A DNA stretch of 22,062 nt from a virus, in IMG/VR virus record IMGVR_UViG_3300024346_000576, positions 1 through 22,062 of that record; one strand, given 5' to 3'. Below, one piece after another: positions 11,437 through 20,540 of this stretch. Each line of letters starts with the position of its first letter. Position 1 is the stretch's first letter. The translations under genes were made by a program, and so were the position numbers. The notes under the pieces are model-generated. The model was not told the origin of the DNA. It made no database searches and saw only the letters and a program-made list of their open reading frames with translations.

Positions 11437-14221
11437 TATAGTACTAAGCACAGGGCAGCTTGATGTGGCTGAGAACGTATCAGTACCTATCACATTCAAC
11501 ATTGGTGACATCAGAGACTTGACCTCAAGAAAGGGAACGTTCTCCAAGACCATAGTGCTTGAGGGTACTAAGAACAACCATGAGCTGTTAGGTCACTACT
11601 ACGATGTGAATATCCAAGCAGGCACGTTCAACATTAACACCTTGACTAAGTGCCAGGTGGTGCAGAACGGTGTGCCAATCTTAGATGATGCACTGCTACA
11701 GTTGGTGAGCGTGAACAAGGTACAGAACAACAACAGCTATGAGGATGAGGTGAACTACACCGTACTTATCAAGGATAGTAGGGCTGAGTTCTTTACTGCC
11801 ATCACTAATGCTAACTTGACTGACTTAGACTTCTCAGACTTAAACCACGTCTTTGACTCATCTGCTATAGTAGCATCATTTGCACACACTGTAACAGATG
11901 GCTACAAGTACGTCATGCCATGGAGCGACCTACCAGACTACACTGCCAATGACTTTAAGCCGGGCATATATGCTAAGACTTACTTTGATAGGATATTCGC
12001 TGTGGCTGGCTTCACATACACATGGAGTGAGTTAGCTGCTGCACACTTCGATAAGCTGTTGATACCTTACAATGGAGATACCAACAACCAAGACTATGAA
12101 GACTACAGAGTTGAGGCAACCAATACATGGACCACAACCAATGTGCAGGCAGTAGGTCAGAACATCACCTTCCTTGAAGCAGTAGACTCAGGATGGACAG
12201 AGGTGATTGATAGTCAAGGTATCTTTGACCCTACAACGGGTGAGTACTCTTCACCATTCAGCACCAACACCAATGCAGGTGAGCACTACACTTACAACCT
12301 ATCCATAGGTGGTACTATTGCCTTGGTCAACTCAAGTGGTGGGAACGCAGTGCTTGATAGTTCTGTTGCAGGAGCTTCTAATGAAAAAAATAGATACAGA
12401 GTCTTTGCAAGGGTATCAGTGGCAGGCAGTGGTAATGCTATTGTGTATGGTCAGTCATCTGTAATTTATTCAAACACTACACCTCTTGCAACAGGGAGCA
12501 CAACAATACTTAGCTTTGCTGAGACCTTACCTATACCCGTTGCCTACAATGGTAGTGGTGTGGCTAATGGTATCACAGCAGGCGACATACAAATACTTGA
12601 GGTAGGTGTTGAGGTATATCAGACTTATAATGTAGCTCCATTTTCAAATATTCCTACTCCAAACAATCGATGGATAGCAGCAGGAGGTGGCTTTACATTA
12701 GTGCCTGTTAACGTAGTCCTTGACCTGGCGTCTATCAACATGGTGATACTACCATCGAACAACATCCAGGTGACGGGCTCAACCTTAGTCATGAACCAAT
12801 ATGTGCCAGTAGAGGTCAAGCAGTCTGACTTTGTTAAGGCAATCTTTCAGATGTACAACCTTTACATTGAGCAGGATGTTGATAACCCGTACAACCTGAT
12901 ACTAAGACATAGGGATGAGTACTATGACTCAGGTGCTGAGAAGGACTGGAGTCAAAAGCTGGCAAAGGATAAGGCTCAGGAGTTAATGTTCCTGCCAGAT
13001 GTAACTAACAAGAAGCTTAAGCTAACCTATGCACCAGATGAGGATGGACCTAATGTGGCATACACTCAAGCGACTGGTGAGATATATGGACAAATAGAAT
13101 ACACTTTTGACAATGAATACGTTAAGGACGTTGATACTAAGGAGCTACTGTTCTCCCCTACTCCAGTATACCGTACAATCTTTGGGGCATATGTGCCTAA
13201 CATAAGCGGTCAAGCACCCAATGTGAACATCCGCATCTTGTATGATGGTGGTGTTGGCACATGTCAACCGTATGATATCATAGACTTTGGCACTACAGGG
13301 CAGATTGGTGAGACTGACTACCCTGTGATAGGTCACTTCAATGACCCGTTGTATCCTACCTTTGACATCAACTTCGGGACCAATGACTACTACTTCTATG
13401 AGACTGAGACATTAACTAACAACAACTTGTACAACCTATACTGGAGGCGCACAGTCAACCAGATAAACGTAGGTAAGATGTTGACTGCTATGTTTGACCT
13501 TGATGAGGTAGACATCCAAGGCTTGAAGCTCAATGATAGGATATACATAGATAACTCATGGTGGAACATTAACAAGATACAAGACTACAATGCTAACAAC
13601 AACAGCTTGACCAAGGTTGAGTTGATTAGTGTGGATACTGAGATTGACCTGGCACGCTTCAAGACTGGAGCAGGACTTCCTATAGGTGATACAATTACTG
13701 CTGTAAGTTTGGATAGTATCATGCGTACAAAGACTGCCAACACAAATGTGATCATGCCAGGTGCAGATGCAATAGTGATGGGTAGAGGTAACACTGTTAC
13801 GGCTGGCACTAAGGGAGTGATAGTAGGTGACGGTCAGACCTTAGCCAATGATGGCATAGTGGTGAGTGACCTTACAGTGACGGGCACTATCAATGGAGAT
13901 GCTGTAGTACCGTATAAGAAGTATATTGCTACTTTACTACAGACAAGCACCACAGACCCACTTGCAACGGTACTTGAGAACACTATAGGTGACATTGTGT
14001 GGACCAGGTTATCAATAGGATACTACAGAGGTCAGTTGACTGGTGCTTTTCCTGACCAAGATAAGACATACATAGTATTGAATGGTACAACAAACCCAGG
14101 ACTTTGCACTTCGTTTTGGGATAACACAGATCAGATAAGAATAAGAACTTTTGATACCTCTACAAGTGCCTTGGCTGATGACTTTTTACAATTTGCAACA
14201 ATAGAAATAAGAACATACTAA
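11429..14221 (+). CDS. Large tail or baseplate structural protein with repetitive C-terminal beta region
   Basis: 930 residues. The N-terminal 130 residues (VPITFNIGDIRDLTSRKGTF, then SKTIVLEGTKNNHELLG and VVQNGVPILDDALLQL) resemble a module found in large structural proteins of Bacteroidota phages. The middle has an aromatic, tail-tip-like part (FVKAIFQMYNLYIEQDVDNP near residue 470). Residues about 770-826 carry short Gly/Val repeats (GADAIVMGRGN, GTKGVIVGDGQ, DLTVTGTINGD), suggesting a left-handed or triple beta-helix as in trimeric fibre stalks, followed by a 100-residue C-terminal domain that could bind a receptor or be a chaperone part. Residues about 314-424 use more T-ending codons than the surroundings. 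It overlaps the previous gene by 8 nt, and the tape measure gene follows after 1 nt. Confidence 0.65.
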   Translation: MVNIVLSTGQLDVAENVSVPITFNIGDIRDLTSRKGTFSKTIVLEGTKNNHELLGHYYDVNIQAGTFNINTLTKCQVVQNGVPILDDALLQLVSVNKVQNNNSYEDEVNYTVLIKDSRAEFFTAITNANLTDLDFSDLNHVFDSSAIVASFAHTVTDGYKYVMPWSDLPDYTANDFKPGIYAKTYFDRIFAVAGFTYTWSELAAAHFDKLLIPYNGDTNNQDYEDYRVEATNTWTTTNVQAVGQNITFLEAVDSGWTEVIDSQGIFDPTTGEYSSPFSTNTNAGEHYTYNLSIGGTIALVNSSGGNAVLDSSVAGASNEKNRYRVFARVSVAGSGNAIVYGQSSVIYSNTTPLATGSTTILSFAETLPIPVAYNGSGVANGITAGDIQILEVGVEVYQTYNVAPFSNIPTPNNRWIAAGGGFTLVPVNVVLDLASINMVILPSNNIQVTGSTLVMNQYVPVEVKQSDFVKAIFQMYNLYIEQDVDNPYNLILRHRDEYYDSGAEKDWSQKLAKDKAQELMFLPDVTNKKLKLTYAPDEDGPNVAYTQATGEIYGQIEYTFDNEYVKDVDTKELLFSPTPVYRTIFGAYVPNISGQAPNVNIRILYDGGVGTCQPYDIIDFGTTGQIGETDYPVIGHFNDPLYPTFDINFGTNDYYFYETETLTNNNLYNLYWRRTVNQINVGKMLTAMFDLDEVDIQGLKLNDRIYIDNSWWNINKIQDYNANNNSLTKVELISVDTEIDLARFKTGAGLPIGDTITAVSLDSIMRTKTANTNVIMPGADAIVMGRGNTVTAGTKGVIVGDGQTLANDGIVVSDLTVTGTINGDAVVPYKKYIATLLQTSTTDPLATVLENTIGDIVWTRLSIGYYRGQLTGAFPDQDKTYIVLNGTTNPGLCTSFWDNTDQIRIRTFDTSTSALADDFLQFATIEIRTY

Positions 14222-14222
14222 C

Positions 14223-16790
14223 ATGAATGAAGTAGAGATACCATTAAAGATAACGGGCATTGGTGCAATCAAGGCTGAGCTTAGAGACCTCAAAGGAGCT
14301 ATTGCCAATGCTACAGACCCTGAGTCAATTCAAGCACTATCAATGCGAGCTGGTGAGCTCAAGGACCAACTCAAGGATGCTAATGAGGCAGTGAATGTCT
14401 TTGCATCTGGCAGTAAGTTTGAGCAGGTCAGCAACTCAATCGGAGGTATCAAGGACTCATTAATGAGCTTGGACTTTGAAGAGGCTAATCAAAAGGCTCA
14501 AGTCTTTGCAGGCGCACTTGGTAAGCTCAACCCTGCAGACTTGGCAAAGGGCTTCAAGGGATTGATGGGTACTATCTCCACTGTAGGAGGTGCATTCGTT
14601 AAGTTAGGGATGACCATCCTTGCCAACCCTATATTCTTATTGGTTGCTATTATCACTGTAATTGTGGTGGCTATAGGTGTATTCCTTAAAAAGATAGGTG
14701 TACTTGATGCAGTCTTCAAGGCTATCATGGGACCTATCAATGCGGTGATACAAGGCTTCAAGGACTTGACTGACTACATGGGCTTGACTGACAATGCAGC
14801 AGAAGAGAATGCAGAGGCGGTAAAGGAGTCCAGTGAGAAAAATATTGATAGCATCAAGCAACAGTCCAAGGCTCAGCAAGACTTGTATAACCTTACAAAG
14901 GACTTGAGTGATGAGGAGATAGCAATGCTTGAGGAGAAGTATGGCATCCAGGTTGATACAAGTCAGAGTATCTATGACCTTAAGCAGGAAGAGATTGACC
15001 AGTTACAATATGAGAACCAAAGGCAGATTGATTCACTCAATGCAAAGAAGGAACTAACAGAAGAGGATAAGAAGAGGCTGGCTGACCTCAACAAGACTAA
15101 GTTTGACTTAGGGCAGCAGGAGATAGCAAACGAGGCTAATAGAATAATGGCTATCAAGAACCTCAACATGAGCCTTGATAAGCAGATTGAGACTCTACAG
15201 GCTAAGCAAATCAAGGGTGAGTCTGAGCGTGCTAAGGCAATGCTTGACATTCAGCTTAAGGAGGCTTTGTCTAAGGTTGACCAACAGATTAAAGAGGCTA
15301 AACAACTTGGCAACCAGGAGGCAGTATCTAAGGCATTGACACTGAGAGGGCTTATCATTCAGGACTTTAAACGGCAAGAGCTTGAGATAACTAACAAGGG
15401 CAATGCAGGTATTGCTAAATCTAACACAACTGCTGCTGTAAAAAGTGTGCAAGAGACCAAAAGCGCTGAGGCTAAGAAATTAGAGGAGATGCGTAAAGCA
15501 GGTGAGAAAGCAATACTATTACTGCAAACAAATAACGCATCAGAGGAGGATATCCAAGCAGAGAGACTTAAGCAGCTTGATGCTGAGCTAACCTATGTCA
15601 AGGCTAACAAGGCTAAACTTTACAAAGCTACAGTTGACCAAGATACAGCTATCCTTAAATTACAGAAATCTATCAATGATATTAAGGATAAAGAGGCAGC
15701 TCAAAGGGAGAAAGAGGACAATGCAAATATGATTGCTAAACTTGAGCGAGATATAGTCAATGCAGAAGAGAACTCAAAAGCTTTATTTGAGGCAGAGAAA
15801 GCTCTATTAACTGAGCAGTCTAAGCAAAAAATGGCTGACCTTGAGGTGGGCTCAGATGCTGCCTTGTTACTTGCAGATGAAACTGCCAAAGGTATTGCAG
15901 ATATCAATAAAAAAATCACTGAAAGCGAGGATGAGAAAAATCTTAAAATACTTGCAGCGGCTCAACTGGTAGCAGAGACCAAGTTGTCTAATGAAGCCTT
16001 TGCACTTGAGAGATTAAAAGGTACTAATGATGAGCAGATAGCAGCACAAGAGGCATTCCTTGCAACTACATTGTCTACCCTTGAGGCTCAAAGAATTACA
16101 GAACTTGCCAACAAGGAGCTATCACAAGCAGAAGTAGCAGCTATAGAAGAGAAATATAGACAAGCTAAAATAGTAGCAGAAGAGGCAACGGCTGCCAAAT
16201 TAGCTGAGATAGATGCTAAGTCAAGAGAAAAGACATACGCTGCCATTGACAAAGGAGTTGAGGATACCAAGAACGGTCTGAATGTTATTGCATCTCTTCA
16301 ACAAATGAACACTGATAGAAAGCTCAAAGGTATAGAGAAAGGAAGTAAGGAAGAGGAGAAAATACTTAAGCAACAATTTGAGCAACAGAAGGCAATGCAG
16401 TTAGCAATGGCTGCAATCAATGGAGCTCAAGCCATCCTTGCAATCTTATCTGTTCCTGACTTTACCTTAGGGGTATCCTCAGGTCTTAGGATAGCAGCAT
16501 CAGTAGCAGCAACAGCAGCGAGTATCAGTGCCATTGCAAGTACAACCTTTAGCGGTGGTGGTAGTGCTCCTTCTGCTGTAGACCCAACGGGCGGCTCAAC
16601 ACCATCAACAGGTGGTATGGCTACACCAGCAGTATCATTGTTTGGTAGTGCCAACCAACTCAACAACGTAGGAGGGGAGGCATCACAACAGCAGAACAAT
16701 AACATCACAGTCACTGCAATAGTTAGTGAGACTGAGATGACCAACACACAGAATAGAGTAAACAAAATACAACGCAACGCAGAATTATGA
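14223..16790 (+). CDS. Tail tape measure protein
   Basis: 855 residues, typical of a tail length ruler. An N-terminal helical part is followed by a hydrophobic segment at about 128-155 (NPIFLLVAIITVIVVAIGVF), then about 500 residues of highly charged heptad-like coiled coil (for instance EEIAMLEEKYGIQVD, EEDKKRLADLNKTKFD, AERLKQLDAELTYVK). A second hydrophobic, Ala-rich stretch lies at about 735-785 (AINGAQAILAILSV; RIAASVAATAASISAIAS), then a Gly/Ser/Pro-rich tail. No lysozyme or peptidase domain is evident. The known ratio of roughly 0.15 nm per residue would imply a tail near 130 nm, so a long, probably flexible (siphovirus-like) tail; this is an estimate. It overlaps the next gene by 4 nt (ATGA). 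Confidence 0.85.
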   Translation: MNEVEIPLKITGIGAIKAELRDLKGAIANATDPESIQALSMRAGELKDQLKDANEAVNVFASGSKFEQVSNSIGGIKDSLMSLDFEEANQKAQVFAGALGKLNPADLAKGFKGLMGTISTVGGAFVKLGMTILANPIFLLVAIITVIVVAIGVFLKKIGVLDAVFKAIMGPINAVIQGFKDLTDYMGLTDNAAEENAEAVKESSEKNIDSIKQQSKAQQDLYNLTKDLSDEEIAMLEEKYGIQVDTSQSIYDLKQEEIDQLQYENQRQIDSLNAKKELTEEDKKRLADLNKTKFDLGQQEIANEANRIMAIKNLNMSLDKQIETLQAKQIKGESERAKAMLDIQLKEALSKVDQQIKEAKQLGNQEAVSKALTLRGLIIQDFKRQELEITNKGNAGIAKSNTTAAVKSVQETKSAEAKKLEEMRKAGEKAILLLQTNNASEEDIQAERLKQLDAELTYVKANKAKLYKATVDQDTAILKLQKSINDIKDKEAAQREKEDNANMIAKLERDIVNAEENSKALFEAEKALLTEQSKQKMADLEVGSDAALLLADETAKGIADINKKITESEDEKNLKILAAAQLVAETKLSNEAFALERLKGTNDEQIAAQEAFLATTLSTLEAQRITELANKELSQAEVAAIEEKYRQAKIVAEEATAAKLAEIDAKSREKTYAAIDKGVEDTKNGLNVIASLQQMNTDRKLKGIEKGSKEEEKILKQQFEQQKAMQLAMAAINGAQAILAILSVPDFTLGVSSGLRIAASVAATAASISAIASTTFSGGGSAPSAVDPTGGSTPSTGGMATPAVSLFGSANQLNNVGGEASQQQNNNITVTAIVSETEMTNTQNRVNKIQRNAEL

Positions 16791-17512
16791 CAAGTTATCA
16801 AGCACTAATCAACAAGATTGAAGGATTCTACAATGACCATCTCCAGGTTAAAAAGGTACACAGCGACTTCACAGAGCAACTGCCAAACTTTGCTACCAAG
16901 GATGAGAAGTATCCTCTGATATTCATAGCTCCTATTGTGGCTATCCCTACTGAGAATACCAACACTATCAGCTTAGAGATATACTGCCTTGACATTATTC
17001 AAAAGGATCGTGCCAACATCACAGTGATACTATCTGATTGCCATCAAATACTGGTTGACCTGGTAAACTATTTTACCTTTAGCTCAGACTATGACTTTGA
17101 TATCTTAGGAGTGCCAACGCTCAACCCGTTAAACAATCAATTGCTTGACTATGCTGCTGGCTGGGTGATGACTATAGATGTTGACATGAGCAACTGGACA
17201 GATTGTCAAGTACCTCTTAAGTTGCCTGTTGTAGTAGGGTGTGATACAATTAGTGTTACTTACACCTTAATAGGCGAAGAGCCTGTAACGGTAGAGGTTG
17301 AGAGTAGCGGGACGTTTAATAGTAAGAATTTTTATAATATACCAGATGCAGGAACTATATTTTGGGAAATAGGAGGAACTTTCGGAACAAATTGGAGGTT
17401 AGCTATTAATGATGTTTATTTACTTTCAGAAGACACCCCTTGCCCATTCGGAACTTACACAATAGAAGAAGGTAGTATCTTTGAATCATTTGAGGTTGCA
17501 CCGATATTATAA
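16787..17512 (+). CDS. Tail protein with an added C-terminal domain
   Basis: 241 residues in two parts. Residues 1-145 (MTSYQALINKIEGFYNDHLQ, then FIAPIVAIPTENTNTISLEIY and the segment LDYAAGWVMTIDVDMSNWTDC) are codon-matched to the neighbouring tail genes and resemble a small conserved tail protein following the tape measure gene in Bacteroidota phages, perhaps a tail terminator or tip protein. Residues about 148-241 are a separate beta-rich domain (VSVTYTLIGEEPVTVEVE-like start, then DAGTIFWEIGGTFGTNWRLA) encoded by distinctly A+T-richer DNA from about 17245. This looks like a recently gained binding domain. The start is fixed by the 4-nt overlap with the tape measure gene. Confidence 0.6.
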   Translation: MTSYQALINKIEGFYNDHLQVKKVHSDFTEQLPNFATKDEKYPLIFIAPIVAIPTENTNTISLEIYCLDIIQKDRANITVILSDCHQILVDLVNYFTFSSDYDFDILGVPTLNPLNNQLLDYAAGWVMTIDVDMSNWTDCQVPLKLPVVVGCDTISVTYTLIGEEPVTVEVESSGTFNSKNFYNIPDAGTIFWEIGGTFGTNWRLAINDVYLLSEDTPCPFGTYTIEEGSIFESFEVAPIL

Positions 17513-17540
17513 CAGAATCATAAGTTAATTACAATATAGG
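17510..17540 (+). promoter_or_regulatory. Phage late promoter-like element, copy 3
   Basis: TAACA (17510-17514, using the upstream stop codon), a 15-nt spacer, then TACAATATAGG (17530-17540), T and the ATG at 17542. Identical layout to copy 2. Confidence 0.65.
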
Positions 17541-17541
17541 T

Positions 17542-18192
17542 ATGGCTCAGAGACAAAAGATATCACAGATGACCCCTAAAGGGGCTAACCTTGAGGCAAC
17601 AGACTTGCTTGAGATAAGTGAGGATACTGGGTCGGGCTACGTTACTAAGTCAATCACTGGTCAACAAATCATTGCGGCTGGCTCTTATGGGCTTTATGCA
17701 CAGACTGCCTTGGGTACTCTTATCACAAACACTATCACAGAGACCTCTTTAGTGGGTGCAGGAGTAGGCACATTATTTGTTCCTGCTAATGCGTTCAGTG
17801 TAGGTAATAGCTTTGTGGCTAAGATGTGTGGCAACCTATCATGTGCAGGCAGTGAGACAATACATATAAGAATAAAATCAAACGGTGTTACTATAGCAGA
17901 TGCTGGAGTATTCTCTATGAAGATAACAACTGATAAATTCTTTGAGCTTACTATTGACTTCACAGTTACCAAGATTGGGGCAGCAGGAGTAGCTGAGTTA
18001 TTTGTCAATGGGCAATATAGCTACAACCATAATGCAGCAGGTGAGATAGCAGGTAATAACTTTGCCTTAATAAGCAATACTACCTTTGACACTACTGTTA
18101 GTAATACTCTTACTATCACTGCTGAGTGGGGACTTGCTAAGACGGCTAATAAGATTCAATCACAGAACTTTGTACTAAATAAAATATACTAA
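17542..18192 (+). CDS. Tail fibre or receptor-binding-type structural protein
   Basis: 216 residues. The N-terminus (KISQMTPKGANLEATDLLEI, then YVTKSITGQQI) matches the adaptor motif seen at the start of many phage fibre-like proteins, where a KISQLP...TGTDLLEIS pattern precedes a variable domain. The remainder is beta-rich and Thr/Val/Asn-rich (SLVGAGVGTLFVPANAFSVG; FELTIDFTVTKIG; LTITAEWG) and resembles a jelly-roll-like tip domain. It opens the fibre block, starting 2 nt after late promoter-like copy 3. Likely a distal virion protein that contacts the host surface; partner and receptor unknown. Confidence 0.6.
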   Translation: MAQRQKISQMTPKGANLEATDLLEISEDTGSGYVTKSITGQQIIAAGSYGLYAQTALGTLITNTITETSLVGAGVGTLFVPANAFSVGNSFVAKMCGNLSCAGSETIHIRIKSNGVTIADAGVFSMKITTDKFFELTIDFTVTKIGAAGVAELFVNGQYSYNHNAAGEIAGNNFALISNTTFDTTVSNTLTITAEWGLAKTANKIQSQNFVLNKIY

Positions 18193-18204
18193 TAAATAAT
18201 AAAC

Positions 18205-18471
18205 ATGCCAACAGATAACGACATCTTAATAGCTAATCAAGGAACTTTTATCCTTAATAATACAGCTACAAAAACAACAATTATCAATGCTATAGTAGCG
18301 CTTGAGGATACTGTGTTCAGTGCCATTAGAATAGCAGGCACAGACGTGAAGGCAACTTACATTGCTGCACCATCAACAGCTGTTAAGGCAGGTACTATCA
18401 TACGTCCTACTAATGCTCAACAATTTAGTGGTGTTACTTTAACAAGTGGCTCAGTAATTTTAGTACTATGA
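18205..18471 (+). CDS. Small structural-type protein
   Basis: 88 residues, rich in Ala, Thr, Ile and Val with few charges (beginning MPTDNDILIANQGTFILNN, ending TLTSGSVILVL). The pattern suggests a small beta-structured virion decoration or fibre-associated protein. No family recognised. It follows the fibre-like gene after 12 nt and overlaps the DUF1566 gene by 4 nt (ATGA), so the two are probably made together and may form one appendage. Confidence 0.55.
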   Translation: MPTDNDILIANQGTFILNNTATKTTIINAIVALEDTVFSAIRIAGTDVKATYIAAPSTAVKAGTIIRPTNAQQFSGVTLTSGSVILVL

Positions 18472-19109
18472 TAAGTGCATTAAACTTCAAGATAGGTGGA
18501 GGGGGTGCTGCTCCCACACCTGCACCCGTTGGTCAAACCTTAATGAAAACAGGTCAAACTACTTCATACAGGACTGGTGATGACGGAGATATTGAAGCGG
18601 GTCGTGCAACTTCATTTAGTGTACTTGCAAGTAATAACCCTTTTGGTAACACAAATAGGTTTACAGATGAGTTAGGGGGTGCTACATACACTAATAATAT
18701 TGTGATAGATTGGTCTACTTATGATGGTGCTACAGTATTAGGCTATAGAAGAACAGTAAATGCAACAGCTATTACTTGGAACAATGCAATAGACGGAGCA
18801 TTAGCAGTAAGTATAGGGTCTTTCACAAGTGGGTGGAGACTTCCTAATATTTACGAAATGATGAATATTTGGAATGGTGGAGTTAGTTTATCCTATAATT
18901 ATCCTCCTTTTAATTTAAATACTGGAGGTAATTGGAATATATGGACTTCAAATACTCCTTCTATTGCAAGTACAGTTGCTTGGGTGGTTCAGATATCAAA
19001 TATTGGTTCATTTAATTATATAGGAAAAACATTAACAACTTCTGCAGGTAATGATTGCAGATATATACCAGTTAGAACATTTACAGTAACGGGAACAACA
19101 TTAACTTAA
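18468..19109 (+). CDS. DUF1566 / Lcl_C domain protein, probable receptor-binding protein
   Basis: 213 residues. A Gly/Pro-rich linker (GGGGAAPTPAPVGQ, 10-23) precedes LMKTGQTTSYRTGDDGDIEA (25-44) and FGNTNRFTDELGG (59-71), then the Lcl_C hallmark GWRLPNIYEMM (122-132), tryptophans at W154 and W159 (NWNIWTSN), and a C-terminal CRYIPVRTF (197-205). This is the C-type-lectin-like domain of DUF1566 proteins, used on bacterial and phage surfaces for binding. As part of the fibre block it is a good receptor-binding candidate. Residues about 134-195 are very Asn-rich and encoded by A+T-rich DNA with many AAT codons, unlike the start of the gene. The start is fixed by the 4-nt overlap. Confidence 0.75.
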   Translation: MISALNFKIGGGGAAPTPAPVGQTLMKTGQTTSYRTGDDGDIEAGRATSFSVLASNNPFGNTNRFTDELGGATYTNNIVIDWSTYDGATVLGYRRTVNATAITWNNAIDGALAVSIGSFTSGWRLPNIYEMMNIWNGGVSLSYNYPPFNLNTGGNWNIWTSNTPSIASTVAWVVQISNIGSFNYIGKTLTTSAGNDCRYIPVRTFTVTGTTLT

Positions 19110-19124
19110 TAAATATAAAATAAA

Positions 19125-19361
19125 ATGGCAACTTACAAATTTCCACAATTCAACGTTGAAATAGTTAACCCAACGGTTACTGTTACAATGGTAACAGATA
19201 ACATAATTGATAGGGTATGTTCAGCAAGTGTATTACTTGCAACTACTTCAACTAATTTTGGTGTTGAGTTTACTGGTTACACTTATACAACTGATTGGGA
19301 TGACCAAGATATTATTGATTGGGTAAATAACGTGGAGCTTCCTAAGTACGAAGTAAAGTAA
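19125..19361 (+). CDS. Small hypothetical structural protein
   Basis: 78 residues (MATYKFPQFNVEIVNPTVTV through an acidic middle DDQDIIDWVNN to LPKYEVK). Beta-strand pattern with alternating hydrophobic residues in the first half, acidic in the second. No family recognised. Encoded in A+T-rich DNA like the end of the gene before. It is placed between the receptor-binding candidate and the 150-residue gene, 15 nt and 3 nt away respectively, so it is part of the same transcript. Probably a small virion or appendage protein, by position only. Confidence 0.5.
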   Translation: MATYKFPQFNVEIVNPTVTVTMVTDNIIDRVCSASVLLATTSTNFGVEFTGYTYTTDWDDQDIIDWVNNVELPKYEVK

Positions 19362-19364
19362 ACA

Positions 19365-19817
19365 ATGGCAAGATACGCTAACACTGGAGAATTTAATGTC
19401 CTTTATCCCACCAGGAGAAGGATGGCAAATATACTTAAACGTATAATCAGAAATGATGTTGTTGATGGTCAAGGCACATTGGTTGAGTCTATTAGAATCA
19501 ATGCCAAGATAACGGGCTTTGAGAAGTTGGAGATACAAATCATAGCCATGTACTACTTTATTTTCCTTAATAATGGCGCATTTTTATGGAACGGTGGAGT
19601 AATTACACCAAGAGACTACGTTGCACAGTTCACAGATGAGCTTAATGCGGCTGGTATCACTGCTGAGATATACTCACAGTACACTGAGTGGATGACTAAA
19701 CGTTATCCTATCCTACAAGTGGCAGAGATACTTGAAAAGAATCAAAAAATAGTGTATACATTTGAGGCATTAGATCCACCTGCAGGCTTCAAGGTAGGTT
19801 ATCCTTTAGATGTTTAA
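19365..19817 (+). CDS. Possible head-tail connector or gp10-like protein
   Basis: 150 residues. MARYANTGEFNVLYPTRRRM is followed by a basic helix, then a LVESIRINAKITGF and IIAMYYFIFLNNGAFLWNGG region whose 'S.R......Y..FLNNGA' pattern is faintly like the HK97 gp10 family of head-tail joining proteins. The C-terminal half is helical and ends AGFKVGYPLDV. The similarity is weak, so the assignment is tentative. It is the last plus-strand gene before the inverted pair; its stop overlaps the end of the convergent gene by 12 nt, leaving no space for a terminator between them. Confidence 0.45.
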   Translation: MARYANTGEFNVLYPTRRRMANILKRIIRNDVVDGQGTLVESIRINAKITGFEKLEIQIIAMYYFIFLNNGAFLWNGGVITPRDYVAQFTDELNAAGITAEIYSQYTEWMTKRYPILQVAEILEKNQKIVYTFEALDPPAGFKVGYPLDV

Positions 19818-20540
19818 CTCTTTTTTCATAGCCATCATATTAAAGGTTAGAACAAGTGGCATGTCAGTGACCTGGTCAAACTTAGTCAGGTCTTCATTGC
19901 ACAGTCCATATAGCAACCGTTCCCAACTCCACTTAATAGCACTCTTATGCTCCTGCTCAGCCTTGGCATCTTGAGAGTTAGCTGGCTTGATAGCTTCTTC
20001 TTCCTCTTCTGACTCATCTGCTTGGAAGAGTAGCTCATACTTCTCCATGAACGTTGTCCTGAATGCTAAGTACTCAGTGATTATACCGTATATCTCATTG
20101 ATGCCGTACTCATCAAACAGCTCAGCACGTTCAAAGGGTGAGTACTTGTAAGGCTCAAAGACTAAGTCACCCCACTCATTGATGCTGTGCTTCCTGTATA
20201 AGATAGAGGCTACATGTGAGATGTGCTTGATGTAGTCATTGGCAAAGAAGTACTCAAGGTCAATGAACTCACCCACTGTGAGCTTAGACAATGGCTTAAA
20301 CTTCCACTCACCAAGTACATGCTTGTAGAACTTAGACGGCTCAGAGTTAATGAAGGTGATATCTTTAAGCATATCACCCACTTCGCTTATGTCAAGGTCC
20401 TCTAAGTCATCCGATGGTATGTCAGCCAGTGTAGCAAGTATCTCTATCTCCCTGGAGAAGGTCTCCTCAATGGTATATAGTGACCTAATCTCTTTAAACT
20501 GAAAGACATCTATCTCACTCCACGACTTCGGCAGGTGCAT
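19806..20540 (-). CDS. Tail-assembly-chaperone-like protein B
   Basis: 244 residues on the minus strand. MHLPKSWSEIDVFQFKEIRS at the start, DDLEDLDISEVGDMLKD near residue 45, and KFKPLSKLTVGEFIDLE near residue 80 line up, in the same order, with segments of the upstream minus-strand gene, so the two are paralogues or a divided pair. The second half is helical with a strongly acidic stretch (ADESEEEEEAIKPANSQD near 190) before a conserved-looking WSWERLLYGLCNEDLTKFDQ. Size, position beside tail genes and pairing suggest tail assembly chaperones (like lambda G and GT), but no slippery frameshift site is seen, and the pair is orientated against the other late genes. The start overlaps the previous gene by 26 nt in the +1 frame. 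Confidence 0.5.
   Translation of the reverse strand: MHLPKSWSEIDVFQFKEIRSLYTIEETFSREIEILATLADIPSDDLEDLDISEVGDMLKDITFINSEPSKFYKHVLGEWKFKPLSKLTVGEFIDLEYFFANDYIKHISHVASILYRKHSINEWGDLVFEPYKYSPFERAELFDEYGINEIYGIITEYLAFRTTFMEKYELLFQADESEEEEEAIKPANSQDAKAEQEHKSAIKWSWERLLYGLCNEDLTKFDQVTDMPLVLTFNMMAMKKELNI

Noticed and set aside
16427-16801. Minus-strand ORF of 124 codons opposite the end of the tape measure gene
   Set aside because: Its hydrophobic, Ala-rich product is the reverse reading of the Ala/Gly/Ser-rich tape measure C-terminus; there is no promoter or neighbour on that strand.
20515-20540. Programmed frameshift joining the two minus-strand genes, as in lambda G/GT
   Set aside because: The overlap is in the +1 frame and contains no slippery heptamer or evident stimulator; the downstream gene has its own ATG.
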